Shown here: positions 19,501 to 27,117 of the stretch, piece by piece
Position numbering within the stretch: the first letter of the stretch is position 1
Layout of the letters: each line of letters starts with the position of its first letter
Origin: an uncultured Bacteroidia bacterium
GTDB taxonomy: Bacteria > Bacteroidota > Bacteroidia > NS11-12g > UBA9320
Reading direction: 5' to 3'
Length of the DNA: 64,000 bases
Assembly (NCBI GenBank): GCA_943789165.1
Contig: CALSTB010000002.1
Span: forward strand, 1-64,000
Program-made: the position numbers and the translations under genes
The notes under the pieces: generated by a model
Database searches by the model: none
Seen by the model: only the letters and a program-made list of their open reading frames with translations
What the model was told of the DNA's origin: nothing

Positions 19501-22072
19501 GGCGCAATTCAGCATGGATACAAATGGCGGGTGTTCACCGCTTCTTGTGCGCTTTACAAATTTGTCAAGTCCATTCGACACCAGCGATATTGACGACATG
19601 TCGTTCCAGTGGGACTTTGGAAACGGTTCCTTTACATCGAATCAAAGTGATTCGGCTATCTATACTGAATCCGCATTTCAAAACAAACAGTATTACATTC
19701 AGTTAATTGCCATTACCGACCATGGTTGCCGAGACACAGTGGTAGATTCGACAACTGTTTACCCAACCCCAAACGCTGTATTTACTAAAAGTGACACTGC
19801 AGGTTGTGGCCCACTGTTAATAGACTTCACCAACAACAGTCAACTGAACGATACCAATTACTGGGATCTTGGCAGTGGATTTTCAATCTCACCCGCCGAC
19901 ACGCAATTTTTATTTCCGTTTGTGGCTCTAAGAGATACGACGTATACAATTCGGTTAAGAACGAAAAGCATGAATGGATGTGAAAGTGATACGGCGATAC
20001 AACAGGTGACGGTATGGTCTCAACCCATAGCTGCATTCACTGTAGCCGACGACACCATTTGTCATTACGACAGTTTTGCTTTTACCAATAATTCGACTGG
20101 AGCAACTGTGTATTCATGGGATTTTGATGATGGTTCAAGTTCATCATTGACTAATCCAATTCATCACTACACTAAGGGCAGCAACCCGTTTAATGCATTA
20201 GATTTTTCCGTAACTCTAATTGCGGCAACAAACCACAATTGTCGCGACACAACGAACCAACCCATTCAAGTGTATCCATACACGATTTCGCGTATTGGAA
20301 ACACCATAGATTCGTTTTGTTCGCCAACGACGATTGATTTTGTCAATGCGTCTACCAACTATAACTCTTCACTTTGGAATTTTGGCAACGGGAATACGTC
20401 AACGTTAACCCAGCCTTCGTTTTTCTATCAAAACATCTCGAACGTTACCCGAAACTTAATGGCAACCTTACACACCGAAAATGCCTTTGGTTGTGTGGAT
20501 GATGACACCATTCGCTTCAGAATCATGCCTGAGCCAATAGCTGATTTCTCACCGTTCCGGTTAAATGTATGCGATTCGGGGTACCACACCTTGGTGAACA
20601 GAAGCATTAACAACCAAATCAATGAATGGGATTTTGGAGATGGCGCTACCTCGAGCGAAGTTGAACCGTATCATTTATTTGCCAGAAACGATGTTGGCAA
20701 TGCCAACTATACCGTGCGACTCATCGTTAAGAATTTTGCGGGTTGTCCGGATACGGCGATTCGCACAATCCAACTCAACCCGATCCATACTGTTGATTTC
20801 GATACCAGTTTAATACACTCTGTTTGTGTGGGTGATGCGGTCAACTTTGTCAACAGATCCAAATTCGCTACCTATCACAAATGGTTGTTTGGTGATGGTG
20901 GTGAATCACGGGATTCTTTGCCTAACTATTTCTACGGCACTTCAGGCTTGTTTGATCTCAAATACATTGGGTATGACGTGAATGGCTGTCCAGACTCCAT
21001 CACCAAAAAAGACATGGTTCAAGTATTTGATCGACCTAAGGCCGATTTTGATTTTAGTCCGACCGCACCCAAAATGCCAAACTCCCTTGTTACCTTCAAC
21101 AACTTGAGTCAGCCATTCAAGGGTCATTCGTACGACTGGGATTTTGACGATGCCGCAACATCAAATTTACAGCATCCATCACATACCTTCTCTGATTCTG
21201 GTTCTTATGATGTAGTGCTTATCATCGACAACGGCTTTTGTGCCGATACGGTTTCAAAACCTATTTATGTTGCACCGTGGTTACCGATTCCAGATTTTGT
21301 TGTGGATGACACGGCTGGTTGTGGTCCGCTGTCAGTTCAATTTACAACGCAAAGTCAATATGCTACTCGGTACCGATGGTTTTTCGACGATGGAACAGAA
21401 TCCGAGGAGAACAATCCGAATCACACCTTTGTATTTGAAGGATATTACGATATTGGTTTGGTGGCGTATGGTCCTGGCGGACAAGCAGATACCACCTTCA
21501 CCAAAATGATTCGTGTCTACCCGCGACCCACGGCATACTTCAGCATATCGAATAAAGAGCAATATCTACCCAATCCAATGTTTAGTCCGACAAACGAAAG
21601 CGTGGATGCAGCGACGTATCAATGGTATGTAAGAGATGAATCCGATGTTACAGTCGGTGCCTCAAGCGAAGAATTTCCGACCATTACCATCAATCCAGTG
21701 GGTTTGTTTTCTATGGAATTACAAGCCATTAACACCTTCGGTTGTAGAGATACATTTGTCCGCCCATTGTATTTAACCGTGATAGACAGCGGGTACATCT
21801 TTGTACCGACAGCCTTCTCCCCTACCAAATCCCCAGGACTAAACGACGTGTTTAGACCGACGATGGAAGGAGTTTCTCCAGATGATTATCTATTTGGGGT
21901 GTATAACCGTTGGGGTGAGAAGATATTTGAAACCTCGGATGTTAATGCAGCTTGGGATGGCACTTACCAAAACGAAATGAGCGAAATGGAGCAGTACATT
22001 TTCATTGTCACTGGTAGATTCTATATTGGTCAGGTATTTGAAGAAAAAGGAACGGTGTTGTTGATGAGGTGA
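16505..22072 (+). CDS. Giant PKD-repeat protein with gliding-type T9SS tail
   Basis: The 1855-residue protein has a signal peptide (residues 1-29, ...SSWISIASA), then about sixteen PKD-like domains from ~150 to ~1720, each marked by a W-D-F-G-D/N-G type motif (WDLGDG, WQWGDG, WSFGNG, WDFDDG, WLFGDG and others) and many paired cysteines (NGCDP- and GCGP-like). The last ~90 residues (FVPTAFSPTKSPGLNDVF ... YNRWGEKIFETSD ... GTVLLMR) are the gliding-motility-associated C-terminal domain, a type B T9SS signal. Proteins of this build are secreted surface filaments or adhesins. It is a single intact frame with its own promoter box. Ligand and partners cannot be read from the sequence. Confidence 0.92.
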   Translation: MLFKLPQRCRNLRYIALAIFSSWISIASACTGITVNFSSTQSGSCIPKTVAIQNNSTGSLASTALYQLYVNGSLVDTAHGLSKTFSLSLYRGTYDIMLKSIDNNSCIDSSKKKITIAKPSWEFTGNPGSYSQTPEWINCIQQSTDPDSFFVTTKSKDSLRSVKILWGDGTGTNITNLPKDSVLSHLFVLTGTFTSTIVTTDSGGCVDTTIGTVINERIPTAGIVGPNSGFNVGCAPFAIKFVNNSSNISNGTKFTWDLGDGTIVDKDNSTFNQAFFHTYTSTLCGGTVRLIASNACGFSQTTWNPIQVSKPDKARFALNSSNCDSTGYLVLNNLSTDSFCIFPDSKEYYWDFGDGTNSGWLSSKATAYHNYKTEGPKTVCLIAKNKCGTDTSCIPTTIIYTPIVGFAIDTLFGCGSATVHVRDTSRGYGLTRLWQWGDGTTSSGALDTHTYVGRGKYDLKFTVSNRCGSRSVTKQVIINDDPTASFTGVSNGCATHSLTLTNTSYSDFDSNANYFWSFGNGDTSWNANPPTVSFNDSGTFNIRLIVSDTCGADTQTQVVRVDKIPTILISADSALCSLDTVEFNNSSYNYDFLIVDYGDGSSFDSIFNLGGFEHVYSDSGTYRIIVRAVNEVICESRDTLFVIIKPNSQAVISSSDTVACAPFTFTFQNQSKFASSYEWYINDTFVSSQAQIDSIVIDQDSVLKEIKLIAIDTIGCKTDTAIQLVYTGKNPVASFTVAIDSGCSPLVDTFTNTSLYSETYQWDFGNSSQSTLTHPNSSFNAAPRGDTTYHIRLISTSWLGCVDTTYGSRKVFPIPVAGFSVDTNAGCYPVTVNYTNLSDPNGLGNMSDMKFLWDFGNGKTDTVIHPSNIVYVDARTQDSIYVVTLSAYSSNGCPAEAYGTITVYPKPTVAFDYSSPDGCGPLTVSLQNNSQPNNNGSINLMSFVWTLGSDETSTNVHPTTTYQSSLMKDSIYTTKLVGVSEHQCTDSIEKTIQIYPKPKAQFSMDTNGGCSPLLVRFTNLSSPFDTSDIDDMSFQWDFGNGSFTSNQSDSAIYTESAFQNKQYYIQLIAITDHGCRDTVVDSTTVYPTPNAVFTKSDTAGCGPLLIDFTNNSQLNDTNYWDLGSGFSISPADTQFLFPFVALRDTTYTIRLRTKSMNGCESDTAIQQVTVWSQPIAAFTVADDTICHYDSFAFTNNSTGATVYSWDFDDGSSSSLTNPIHHYTKGSNPFNALDFSVTLIAATNHNCRDTTNQPIQVYPYTISRIGNTIDSFCSPTTIDFVNASTNYNSSLWNFGNGNTSTLTQPSFFYQNISNVTRNLMATLHTENAFGCVDDDTIRFRIMPEPIADFSPFRLNVCDSGYHTLVNRSINNQINEWDFGDGATSSEVEPYHLFARNDVGNANYTVRLIVKNFAGCPDTAIRTIQLNPIHTVDFDTSLIHSVCVGDAVNFVNRSKFATYHKWLFGDGGESRDSLPNYFYGTSGLFDLKYIGYDVNGCPDSITKKDMVQVFDRPKADFDFSPTAPKMPNSLVTFNNLSQPFKGHSYDWDFDDAATSNLQHPSHTFSDSGSYDVVLIIDNGFCADTVSKPIYVAPWLPIPDFVVDDTAGCGPLSVQFTTQSQYATRYRWFFDDGTESEENNPNHTFVFEGYYDIGLVAYGPGGQADTTFTKMIRVYPRPTAYFSISNKEQYLPNPMFSPTNESVDAATYQWYVRDESDVTVGASSEEFPTITINPVGLFSMELQAINTFGCRDTFVRPLYLTVIDSGYIFVPTAFSPTKSPGLNDVFRPTMEGVSPDDYLFGVYNRWGEKIFETSDVNAAWDGTYQNEMSEMEQYIFIVTGRFYIGQVFEEKGTVLLMR

Positions 22073-22165
22073 CGTTGGGTTGGTTAAACATGACGGGCAG
22101 TGGTTAGAGCCATGTTTTCGTTGACTAATGTCTCATCAAATGGTATGTTTGAGGAAACATAAATC

Positions 22166-22417
22166 ATGAAAAATAAAAGAACCATATCACTAGGAAATCA
22201 TTTTGAAAAATTCATCCAACTAAAGGTTAAATCGGGTAGATATAAATCACCTGGGGAAGTCATTCGCAGCTCACTGAGACTTTTTGAGAGGCATGAAAAA
22301 AGAGCTCACAACATGGACGATGAAGATTTCGATCCAATAAAGTTTATGCAAGAAGTTGAGGAAGAATTGCAATTGGAACAAGAATTACGCGATAGGGATA
22401 AACATCGTCATTTCTAG
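22166..22417 (+). CDS. ParD-like antitoxin without adjacent toxin
   Basis: The 83-residue protein has a ribbon-helix-helix N-terminus of the ParD kind (TISLGNHFEKFIQLKVKSGR, YKSPGEVIRSSLRLFERHE) and an acidic C-terminal tail (DEDFDPIKFMQEVEEE) that would wrap a ParE toxin. No toxin follows it: the 139 bases to the next gene hold no open frame of toxin size. It resembles the N-terminal half of the ParD encoded at 22557, which suggests a duplication in which this copy lost its toxin, or an orphan acting as an anti-toxin decoy. Confidence 0.8.
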   Translation: MKNKRTISLGNHFEKFIQLKVKSGRYKSPGEVIRSSLRLFERHEKRAHNMDDEDFDPIKFMQEVEEELQLEQELRDRDKHRHF

Positions 22418-22556
22418 AGTTTCCTTGTGACAAATACGACGTCATTTTATTACTGATAACCGCACCTAATCATTTTGTTTTTTTAACCAGTTAAACGCAA
22501 ATCCATTACTTGCTGTTGTTACCAATAATTGGTACATTCGGACAAAAAGTAATTTA

Positions 22557-22799
22557 ATGCGAAAAAACACATCAATTTCTCTGGGAGAACATTTCGAACA
22601 ATTCATAATGGAAAAAGTAAATTCTGGTAAATACAACTCAGTTAGTGAAGTGATTCGGTCTGCTTTAAGGTTACTTGAAAATGAAGAGAAAAAGGAAAAA
22701 GAATTAATCAAGGCATTAGAAAAAGGAGAACAAAGTGGGCTTGTAGAAAATTTTGATCCAGTCGCACATCTAAAAGAATTACAGAAAAAGCATCTATGA
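22557..22799 (+). CDS. parD: Type II antitoxin, ParD family
   Basis: The 80-residue antitoxin (TSISLGEHFEQFIMEKVNSG, YNSVSEVIRSALRLLENEE) combines the ribbon-helix-helix DNA-binding part with a C-terminal neutralising tail ending DPVAHLKELQKKHL. It would bind and neutralise the toxin encoded next and repress the operon. Its stop overlaps the toxin start as ATGA, the usual translational coupling. Confidence 0.9.
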   Translation: MRKNTSISLGEHFEQFIMEKVNSGKYNSVSEVIRSALRLLENEEKKEKELIKALEKGEQSGLVENFDPVAHLKELQKKHL

Positions 22800-23098
22800 G
22801 TTCTGTGCCGTTTCGTTTGACCAAAGAGGCCCTACAAGATCTTAATCAAATTTGGATATTCACATTACAAAATTGGTCTAAAAAACAAGCTGATCGATAT
22901 TACGATGTACTTTTAAATGAGATTAGGTACATATCAAAAAATCCTTTTGTTGGCAAGTCAATTGACCATCTTAGACCTAGTTATAGACTTACGAAGGTTA
23001 AGTCACACATAATTTTCTATAGGACTTTGACAGACAACAAGGTGGAAATTGTTAGAATTCTTCACCAAAGAATGAATGTTAAAGACAGGTTGACCTAA
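22796..23098 (+). CDS. parE: Type II toxin, ParE/RelE superfamily
   Basis: The 100-residue protein has the small RelE/ParE fold pattern: an N-terminal strand and helix (PFRLTKEALQDLNQIWIFTL, W and H-less first helix), the central KSIDHLRPSYRLTKVKSHIIFYR strands, and the C-terminal IVRILHQRMNVKDRL. That last segment matches the 'VRVLHERMD' ending of ParE proteins, which act on DNA gyrase. The start overlaps the parD stop by four bases. It appears intact. Confidence 0.9.
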   Translation: MSSVPFRLTKEALQDLNQIWIFTLQNWSKKQADRYYDVLLNEIRYISKNPFVGKSIDHLRPSYRLTKVKSHIIFYRTLTDNKVEIVRILHQRMNVKDRLT

Positions 23099-23111
23099 TG
23101 ACGGTTAAAGT

Positions 23112-23660
23112 ATGTTAGATACCTACGCGACTCTTCTTGACCTCGTTGAAGATATTGTCATTAGGGGCATTTTCTTTAGTGTCACACTCATCATTTTAGT
23201 CAAACTTCTTTCAAACAATAAAATAGAAACGGAATTCTCAACTCAAATTGTTCGCTGGATCTTAGTGTTGTATGCGATTGGCGTCTTGCTCAATATCACA
23301 CTTATGCTGACCTTTAACAAATAGGAATCTTACGCATTTTCATCTAGACTCACTGGTCAATATGGCGTCATTTATCTGTTCATGATGTTGAGCAATACCA
23401 TTTTTCCTCTAGTCTTATTAAACAATAAACTCGGCCACAAACTGGGAGTTGTATTAGCAATAGCATTACTCATGAACTTTGGCTGGATAATGGAATCAGT
23501 TGTTATACAGCTAACAAACACACATCGTTGTTTAGGAGCTGTAAGTTACAGCACCGTTTGGTCCTCGAACGGCACGTTAATCAATGCTTTAAAAGGCATT
23601 ATAGGTGGCGCGTTCGCCCTAATTATAGAAAATGGAATCCGGAAACTAAAGCGTACATAA
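23112..23660 (+). pseudogene. Membrane protein interrupted by one in-frame TAG
   Basis: Two open segments, 23112-23324 and 23382-23660, are in the same reading frame. They are separated only by a TAG at 23322-23324, after which the frame stays open (ESYAFSSRLTGQYGVIYLFM...). Together they encode about 182 residues with four or five membrane helices (GIFFSVTLIILVKLL, WILVLYAIGVLLNITLML, YLFMMLSNTIFPLVLL, LGVVLAIALLMNFGWIM). No indel is needed to explain the break, so a nonsense change is the simplest reading. The family is not recognised. It follows the toxin gene by 13 bases. Confidence 0.65.
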
Positions 23661-23676
23661 TGTAGAAATAAATGCT

Positions 23677-24417
23677 TTACCAGCCCATCAACCATGAAAG
23701 AATTACAATTACTGCAATGAACGCGGTTCTAGTCTGCTTCTTAATGTTGAACAACTGAAAAACACTCTTCTTATTTATTGACCAAAATGCAACCAAGATA
23801 ATGCCTACACCTATTAAAAAACTGAAGTTAAAATATGCAGGTGCATCCACAGGACTATTTGCGGGCATAAAGGTTATTGACACCTTAATCATATTAATAA
23901 TGTATCGCACGATATAAAAGCACCAAATAAACCAGCCCAGTTTCTTTCTTAATCCAAAAAGAAAACTCGCAACCGGAAGCAACACAGTTGAACTTAAAAA
24001 TATTATTGTGTTAACATTATAATCTAGTTCGGTTTCAAACATCAGTTTCAGAAACTTCAATTGCTTGATGAGCACAAATGCTGAAAACAAACCAAATAAA
24101 ATGGCAATGATTCTTAACTGTTTTTGACCACTCTGGATAGACTTCAACAATGAATTGGGATTGTCGTTTTCGTCGCCGATAAGATGTTGGTCATCATCCA
24201 AACCTTCGTCATCCTTCCCAACTTTTGGTAATGCCGTTGGGTTATGAGACAAATATTCAGCTTCTGCTTCGTTTAAAGCCGCCTCATCTAAATGTCTTGA
24301 CGTTAGTTCGTGTTGGGCCGCCTCAACAGCCTCTAATTTATAATCCTCTTGATTGTTTAGGATTTCAAGTAATCTCCAATTTGGATAGGACTTATACGTT
24401 TCTGCAAATGCGTGCAT
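23677..24417 (-). CDS. Integral membrane protein with an N-terminal helical cap
   Basis: I take the ATG at 24417 (MHAFAETYKSYPNWRLLEIL) as the start; an upstream ATG would overlap the methyltransferase gene. Residues 1-60 carry a motif (YKSYPNWRLLEILNNQEDYKLEAVEAAQHEL) seen at the front of several Bacteroidota membrane proteins. A low-complexity acidic stretch (KDDEGLDDDQHLIGDEND) follows, then about five membrane helices (IIAILFGLFSAFVLI, IFLSSTVLLPVASFLFGL, GWFIWCFYIVRYIINMI and others). Function is unknown. The gene sits just downstream of the methyltransferase on the same strand, with 37 bases between, so they may share a transcript. Confidence 0.6.
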   Translation of the reverse strand: MHAFAETYKSYPNWRLLEILNNQEDYKLEAVEAAQHELTSRHLDEAALNEAEAEYLSHNPTALPKVGKDDEGLDDDQHLIGDENDNPNSLLKSIQSGQKQLRIIAILFGLFSAFVLIKQLKFLKLMFETELDYNVNTIIFLSSTVLLPVASFLFGLRKKLGWFIWCFYIVRYIINMIKVSITFMPANSPVDAPAYFNFSFLIGVGIILVAFWSINKKSVFQLFNIKKQTRTAFIAVIVILSWLMGW

Positions 24418-24454
24418 ATGGCTTCTTTGTCGTTTGGAAGAAAGAACCAAATTA

Positions 24455-25108
24455 CTATTTCTTCTCCGCCCATACAAACTCGGCAAAGCCATACCAATCC
24501 CAAAAGACACTGGCCATGATATACCCGTATTTGATGTGGTTGTGAATGAATTTTATGGGCATCATTAAGATGTTGCGATAACTACGACGTAATCCACCAG
24601 CACGCACTTTGAATCCTACGCCTTCTAACACCTTAGTCACTTCAGGTACTGAGTACACTCGAACATGCGTATCGTCGTCATAAAAGTTGAGTGTGCCTTT
24701 TCGGCTCGGGAGAGTTGTACTTTTTTGTCCAGGGTACTCGATGTAAATAACACCACCAGACTTAAGTTTTGGCGCCAGCTTTTCTAATACCTGATCTCCA
24801 TTGTGTAAATGCTCAATAATGTGCGCCATCAATATCGCATCGAAATGGTTGTCTGGAATCGCAGAATAATCCAACTGCGTCAAGTCCATTTCATAAAACG
24901 CTTCCATCTTCCCAAAATCCTCGTCGGTATAGTTGTAATCCTTTACCATGTCGACACCATGGTACGTACCATTGGGGAAGTATGTTTTAAAATCTGTTGC
25001 TGATTTATTACCCGAGCCTATATCCAACATTGTAAACGCTTTGTCGCCAAAGTGCTTTTTCAGTCTGACAAACTTGGTGGGTATTTTAAGCGCGGTAATC
25101 AACGACAT
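24455..25108 (-). CDS. SAM-dependent methyltransferase
   Basis: The 217-residue protein is a class I methyltransferase. Motif I is FTMLDIGSGNKSATDF (~27-42), followed by the acidic end of strand 2 (YHGVDMVKDYN) and motif IV with the HIIEHLHNGDQVLEKLAPKL region that marks the Methyltransf_11 group. No substrate can be named; the group includes enzymes acting on quinones, lipids and other small molecules. A TACTTTTG promoter box lies 17 bases upstream of the ATG. Confidence 0.8.
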   Translation of the reverse strand: MSLITALKIPTKFVRLKKHFGDKAFTMLDIGSGNKSATDFKTYFPNGTYHGVDMVKDYNYTDEDFGKMEAFYEMDLTQLDYSAIPDNHFDAILMAHIIEHLHNGDQVLEKLAPKLKSGGVIYIEYPGQKSTTLPSRKGTLNFYDDDTHVRVYSVPEVTKVLEGVGFKVRAGGLRRSYRNILMMPIKFIHNHIKYGYIMASVFWDWYGFAEFVWAEKK

Positions 25109-25125
25109 AGATTCAATTTAAGGCG

Positions 25126-25133
25126 CAAAAGTA
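25126..25133 (-). promoter_or_regulatory. TACTTTTG -7 box, methyltransferase
   Basis: On the minus strand TACTTTTG followed by CGCC matches the -7 consensus, 17 bases before the methyltransferase ATG. The same extended sequence recurs before the MATE gene and, as TACTTTTGCGGC, before a universal stress gene. Confidence 0.6.
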
Positions 25134-25189
25134 ACGTAAAACTCATCTACAGTCTTTCTATCTTGAGTCAATAAGTCTTGAGTCTCCTA

Positions 25190-26230
25190 TTAAGACTCAC
25201 TATCATAATACAACTTATAAAACTTCCGTCCATCAGGATCCGTTCCACGTTCGATATAATCACGGTTTCCGTGCACATATACATGGAAGTTTTTATCCAA
25301 CTTAATCACGCTTTTAAACACACGAGATTTCTTCTTAACCGCGTCTTTTGATATTTCGAAAGACTGCGGCATGTCCATATCGCGTTCTTCGGCAAACTGT
25401 GAATTAAAATTTTGAAACGATTGAATCACTTCGGGATCTTTAAACACCGCCCCTTCAAATTCCTCCTGAACGAATCGTTCATTGTCCTTAAAATAACTGA
25501 TCGACTTATTCAACAAATCAATTTGATCCGCCTTTTCCATGGTATATTCCTCGGGCAAAGCATCTGACACAAACGATTTACAAGCTTCCAATACATTTTG
25601 TGTATTGAAGTAAATGTCTCGTCGGTGTTTGAGGTGAAGAAACTCATCTGACCAAAAGTGGGCTTCCACCCCTTTATTCGTTTGATCAACCACGGTTACG
25701 AGATATCCTTCCTCTTCATCGGTATTAAAAATCAAGCAGCCTTTGTCGAGTTTACCAACATTGATGCCTTCATCGCTTTCTACTTCGAATTGATTTTTTC
25801 TTGAAATGACTTTTAAAAAGGTGTCTTTGTTTTCCGCTTTGAAAATACCTACAGCGTCCAACACTTGCCCTTCAATTTGGCAATCTCTCAGCAAGGCAAT
25901 GCACAACTCACCTGGCTTAATGTTAGGATGATCGCTGCAACGATATAGATGTCTTGCGATGTTATTGGCTTGTTCTTTAAGTGTCGATTCTCCACTAAAT
26001 ATTTGTCCTACGTAACTGTACAATTCATTCAGCTTAATGTCAACGTCATGGTCTAAATGATAGAGTTCTTTGTCGTTAAACGACTCAAAGAAATATGTTT
26101 TTAACGCTTCTTCCACCTTGTCGTCCATCAACAGTGGTTCGTCTGAAAACGTACATCCTTCCTCCAAACTCTTATTGCCAATGTGGTGTAAAAAAACCGA
26201 TTCTATGGTGACGTCTTCTGCGTATAACAT
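25190..26230 (-). CDS. Nucleoid-associated protein (NA37/YejK family)
   Basis: The 346-residue protein is cytosolic, acidic, and built like the nucleoid-associated NA37 family: an N-terminal IESVFLHHIGNK segment, central strands with ARHLYRCSDHPNIKPGELCIALLRD, a GCLIFNTDEEEGYLVTVVDQTNK section, and a C-terminal EISKDAVKKKSRVFKSVIKLDKNFHVYVHGN. Family members associate with the nucleoid; the precise role is poorly known. The gene is single, with an 887-bp hairpin-rich gap on its upstream side. Confidence 0.85.
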   Translation of the reverse strand: MLYAEDVTIESVFLHHIGNKSLEEGCTFSDEPLLMDDKVEEALKTYFFESFNDKELYHLDHDVDIKLNELYSYVGQIFSGESTLKEQANNIARHLYRCSDHPNIKPGELCIALLRDCQIEGQVLDAVGIFKAENKDTFLKVISRKNQFEVESDEGINVGKLDKGCLIFNTDEEEGYLVTVVDQTNKGVEAHFWSDEFLHLKHRRDIYFNTQNVLEACKSFVSDALPEEYTMEKADQIDLLNKSISYFKDNERFVQEEFEGAVFKDPEVIQSFQNFNSQFAEERDMDMPQSFEISKDAVKKKSRVFKSVIKLDKNFHVYVHGNRDYIERGTDPDGRKFYKLYYDSES

Positions 26231-27117
26231 GCTGTACTTTTTATTTCAAACAAAGGTATCCTTAATGAGGAAATCATTTTTTATTTGAACTTTAAAAGTT
26301 CGCAATATCCATTCTTAAGGCCTGCCAGCCCTTCAACCCGGTTTTCTCTCGATAGCTATCGGGATTAGACCAATCTTTTCTTCTCTAAGGGGTCCGCTCG
26401 GTCAGTTGACGGACGTCAACCCAAGATTCTTAATATCCATTACGATTTATCACTTTATAGTCGTTTAGGGCTACCGCCCTAAAACCCATTTTCATTTTTG
26501 AAGGCCAAAAACGAAACAAAAAGCCTCTCACAGAAATATGCTTCCAACGCTCTCTGTCAGAGGCAAACAAAATCTAATAAAAGAGAGCCCGTCTATCGAC
26601 GGTCAAATGCATGCACTTTTATTGATTTTGTAATGCCTCATCCATTCACCCCTCCACCGGCCCGCATTTCTGTGGGGCCCACACTCGCTTCGCATCTCTA
26701 ACTAACCTGTTGAAGAACAAAGAGCGTTGGCCCGCCAAAAATGCTGGGGCGGCGATGGCCTAGAGCGATGGGAGTCATTTTTTTGGCTTGTCTTTTTTGC
26801 TTCCTTTTTTTGACTAAGAAAAAAAGGGAGTCGGGTTAAAGGGCGGATAGCCCTTAGCGACAAGAAGGCGCTGCGGCTTTGAATGCAGGGAGAAAAGCCT
26901 TTCGTAGAGTTCAAAGAAAAATTCAGAAGTCTTGATTTTTCCGCCGGTTGGTCGGACACGTTTGTTTCGTTTTTTTATCAAGAAAAAAAAAGGCTTTAAG
27001 CCATCACCCGAAATATTAATAAAAATTAAATTGAATCAAAAAGGATATTCTATGCGATAACGCACATAGAGATTACATTTGCCAAAATAAAAACCTAAAC
27101 CGCGCGTATACTTAAAT
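26231..27117. other. Intergenic region packed with hairpins
   Basis: No gene is visible over 887 bases; the open frames here lack coding character. Hairpins lie at 26287-26301 (GAACTTT/AAAGTTC), 26348-26363 (CGATAGCTATCG palindrome), 26405-26420 (GTTGAC/GTCAAC), 26464-26483 (TTTAGGGC/GCCCTAAA), 26523-26564 (GCCTCT..CAGA/TCTG..AGAGGC), 26803-26827 (CCTTTTTTT/AAAAAAAGG) and 26839-26855 (AAGGGC/GCCCTT). The base composition is richer in G+C than the rest of the window in 26600-26900. It looks like a mosaic of dispersed non-coding repeats. Confidence 0.5.
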
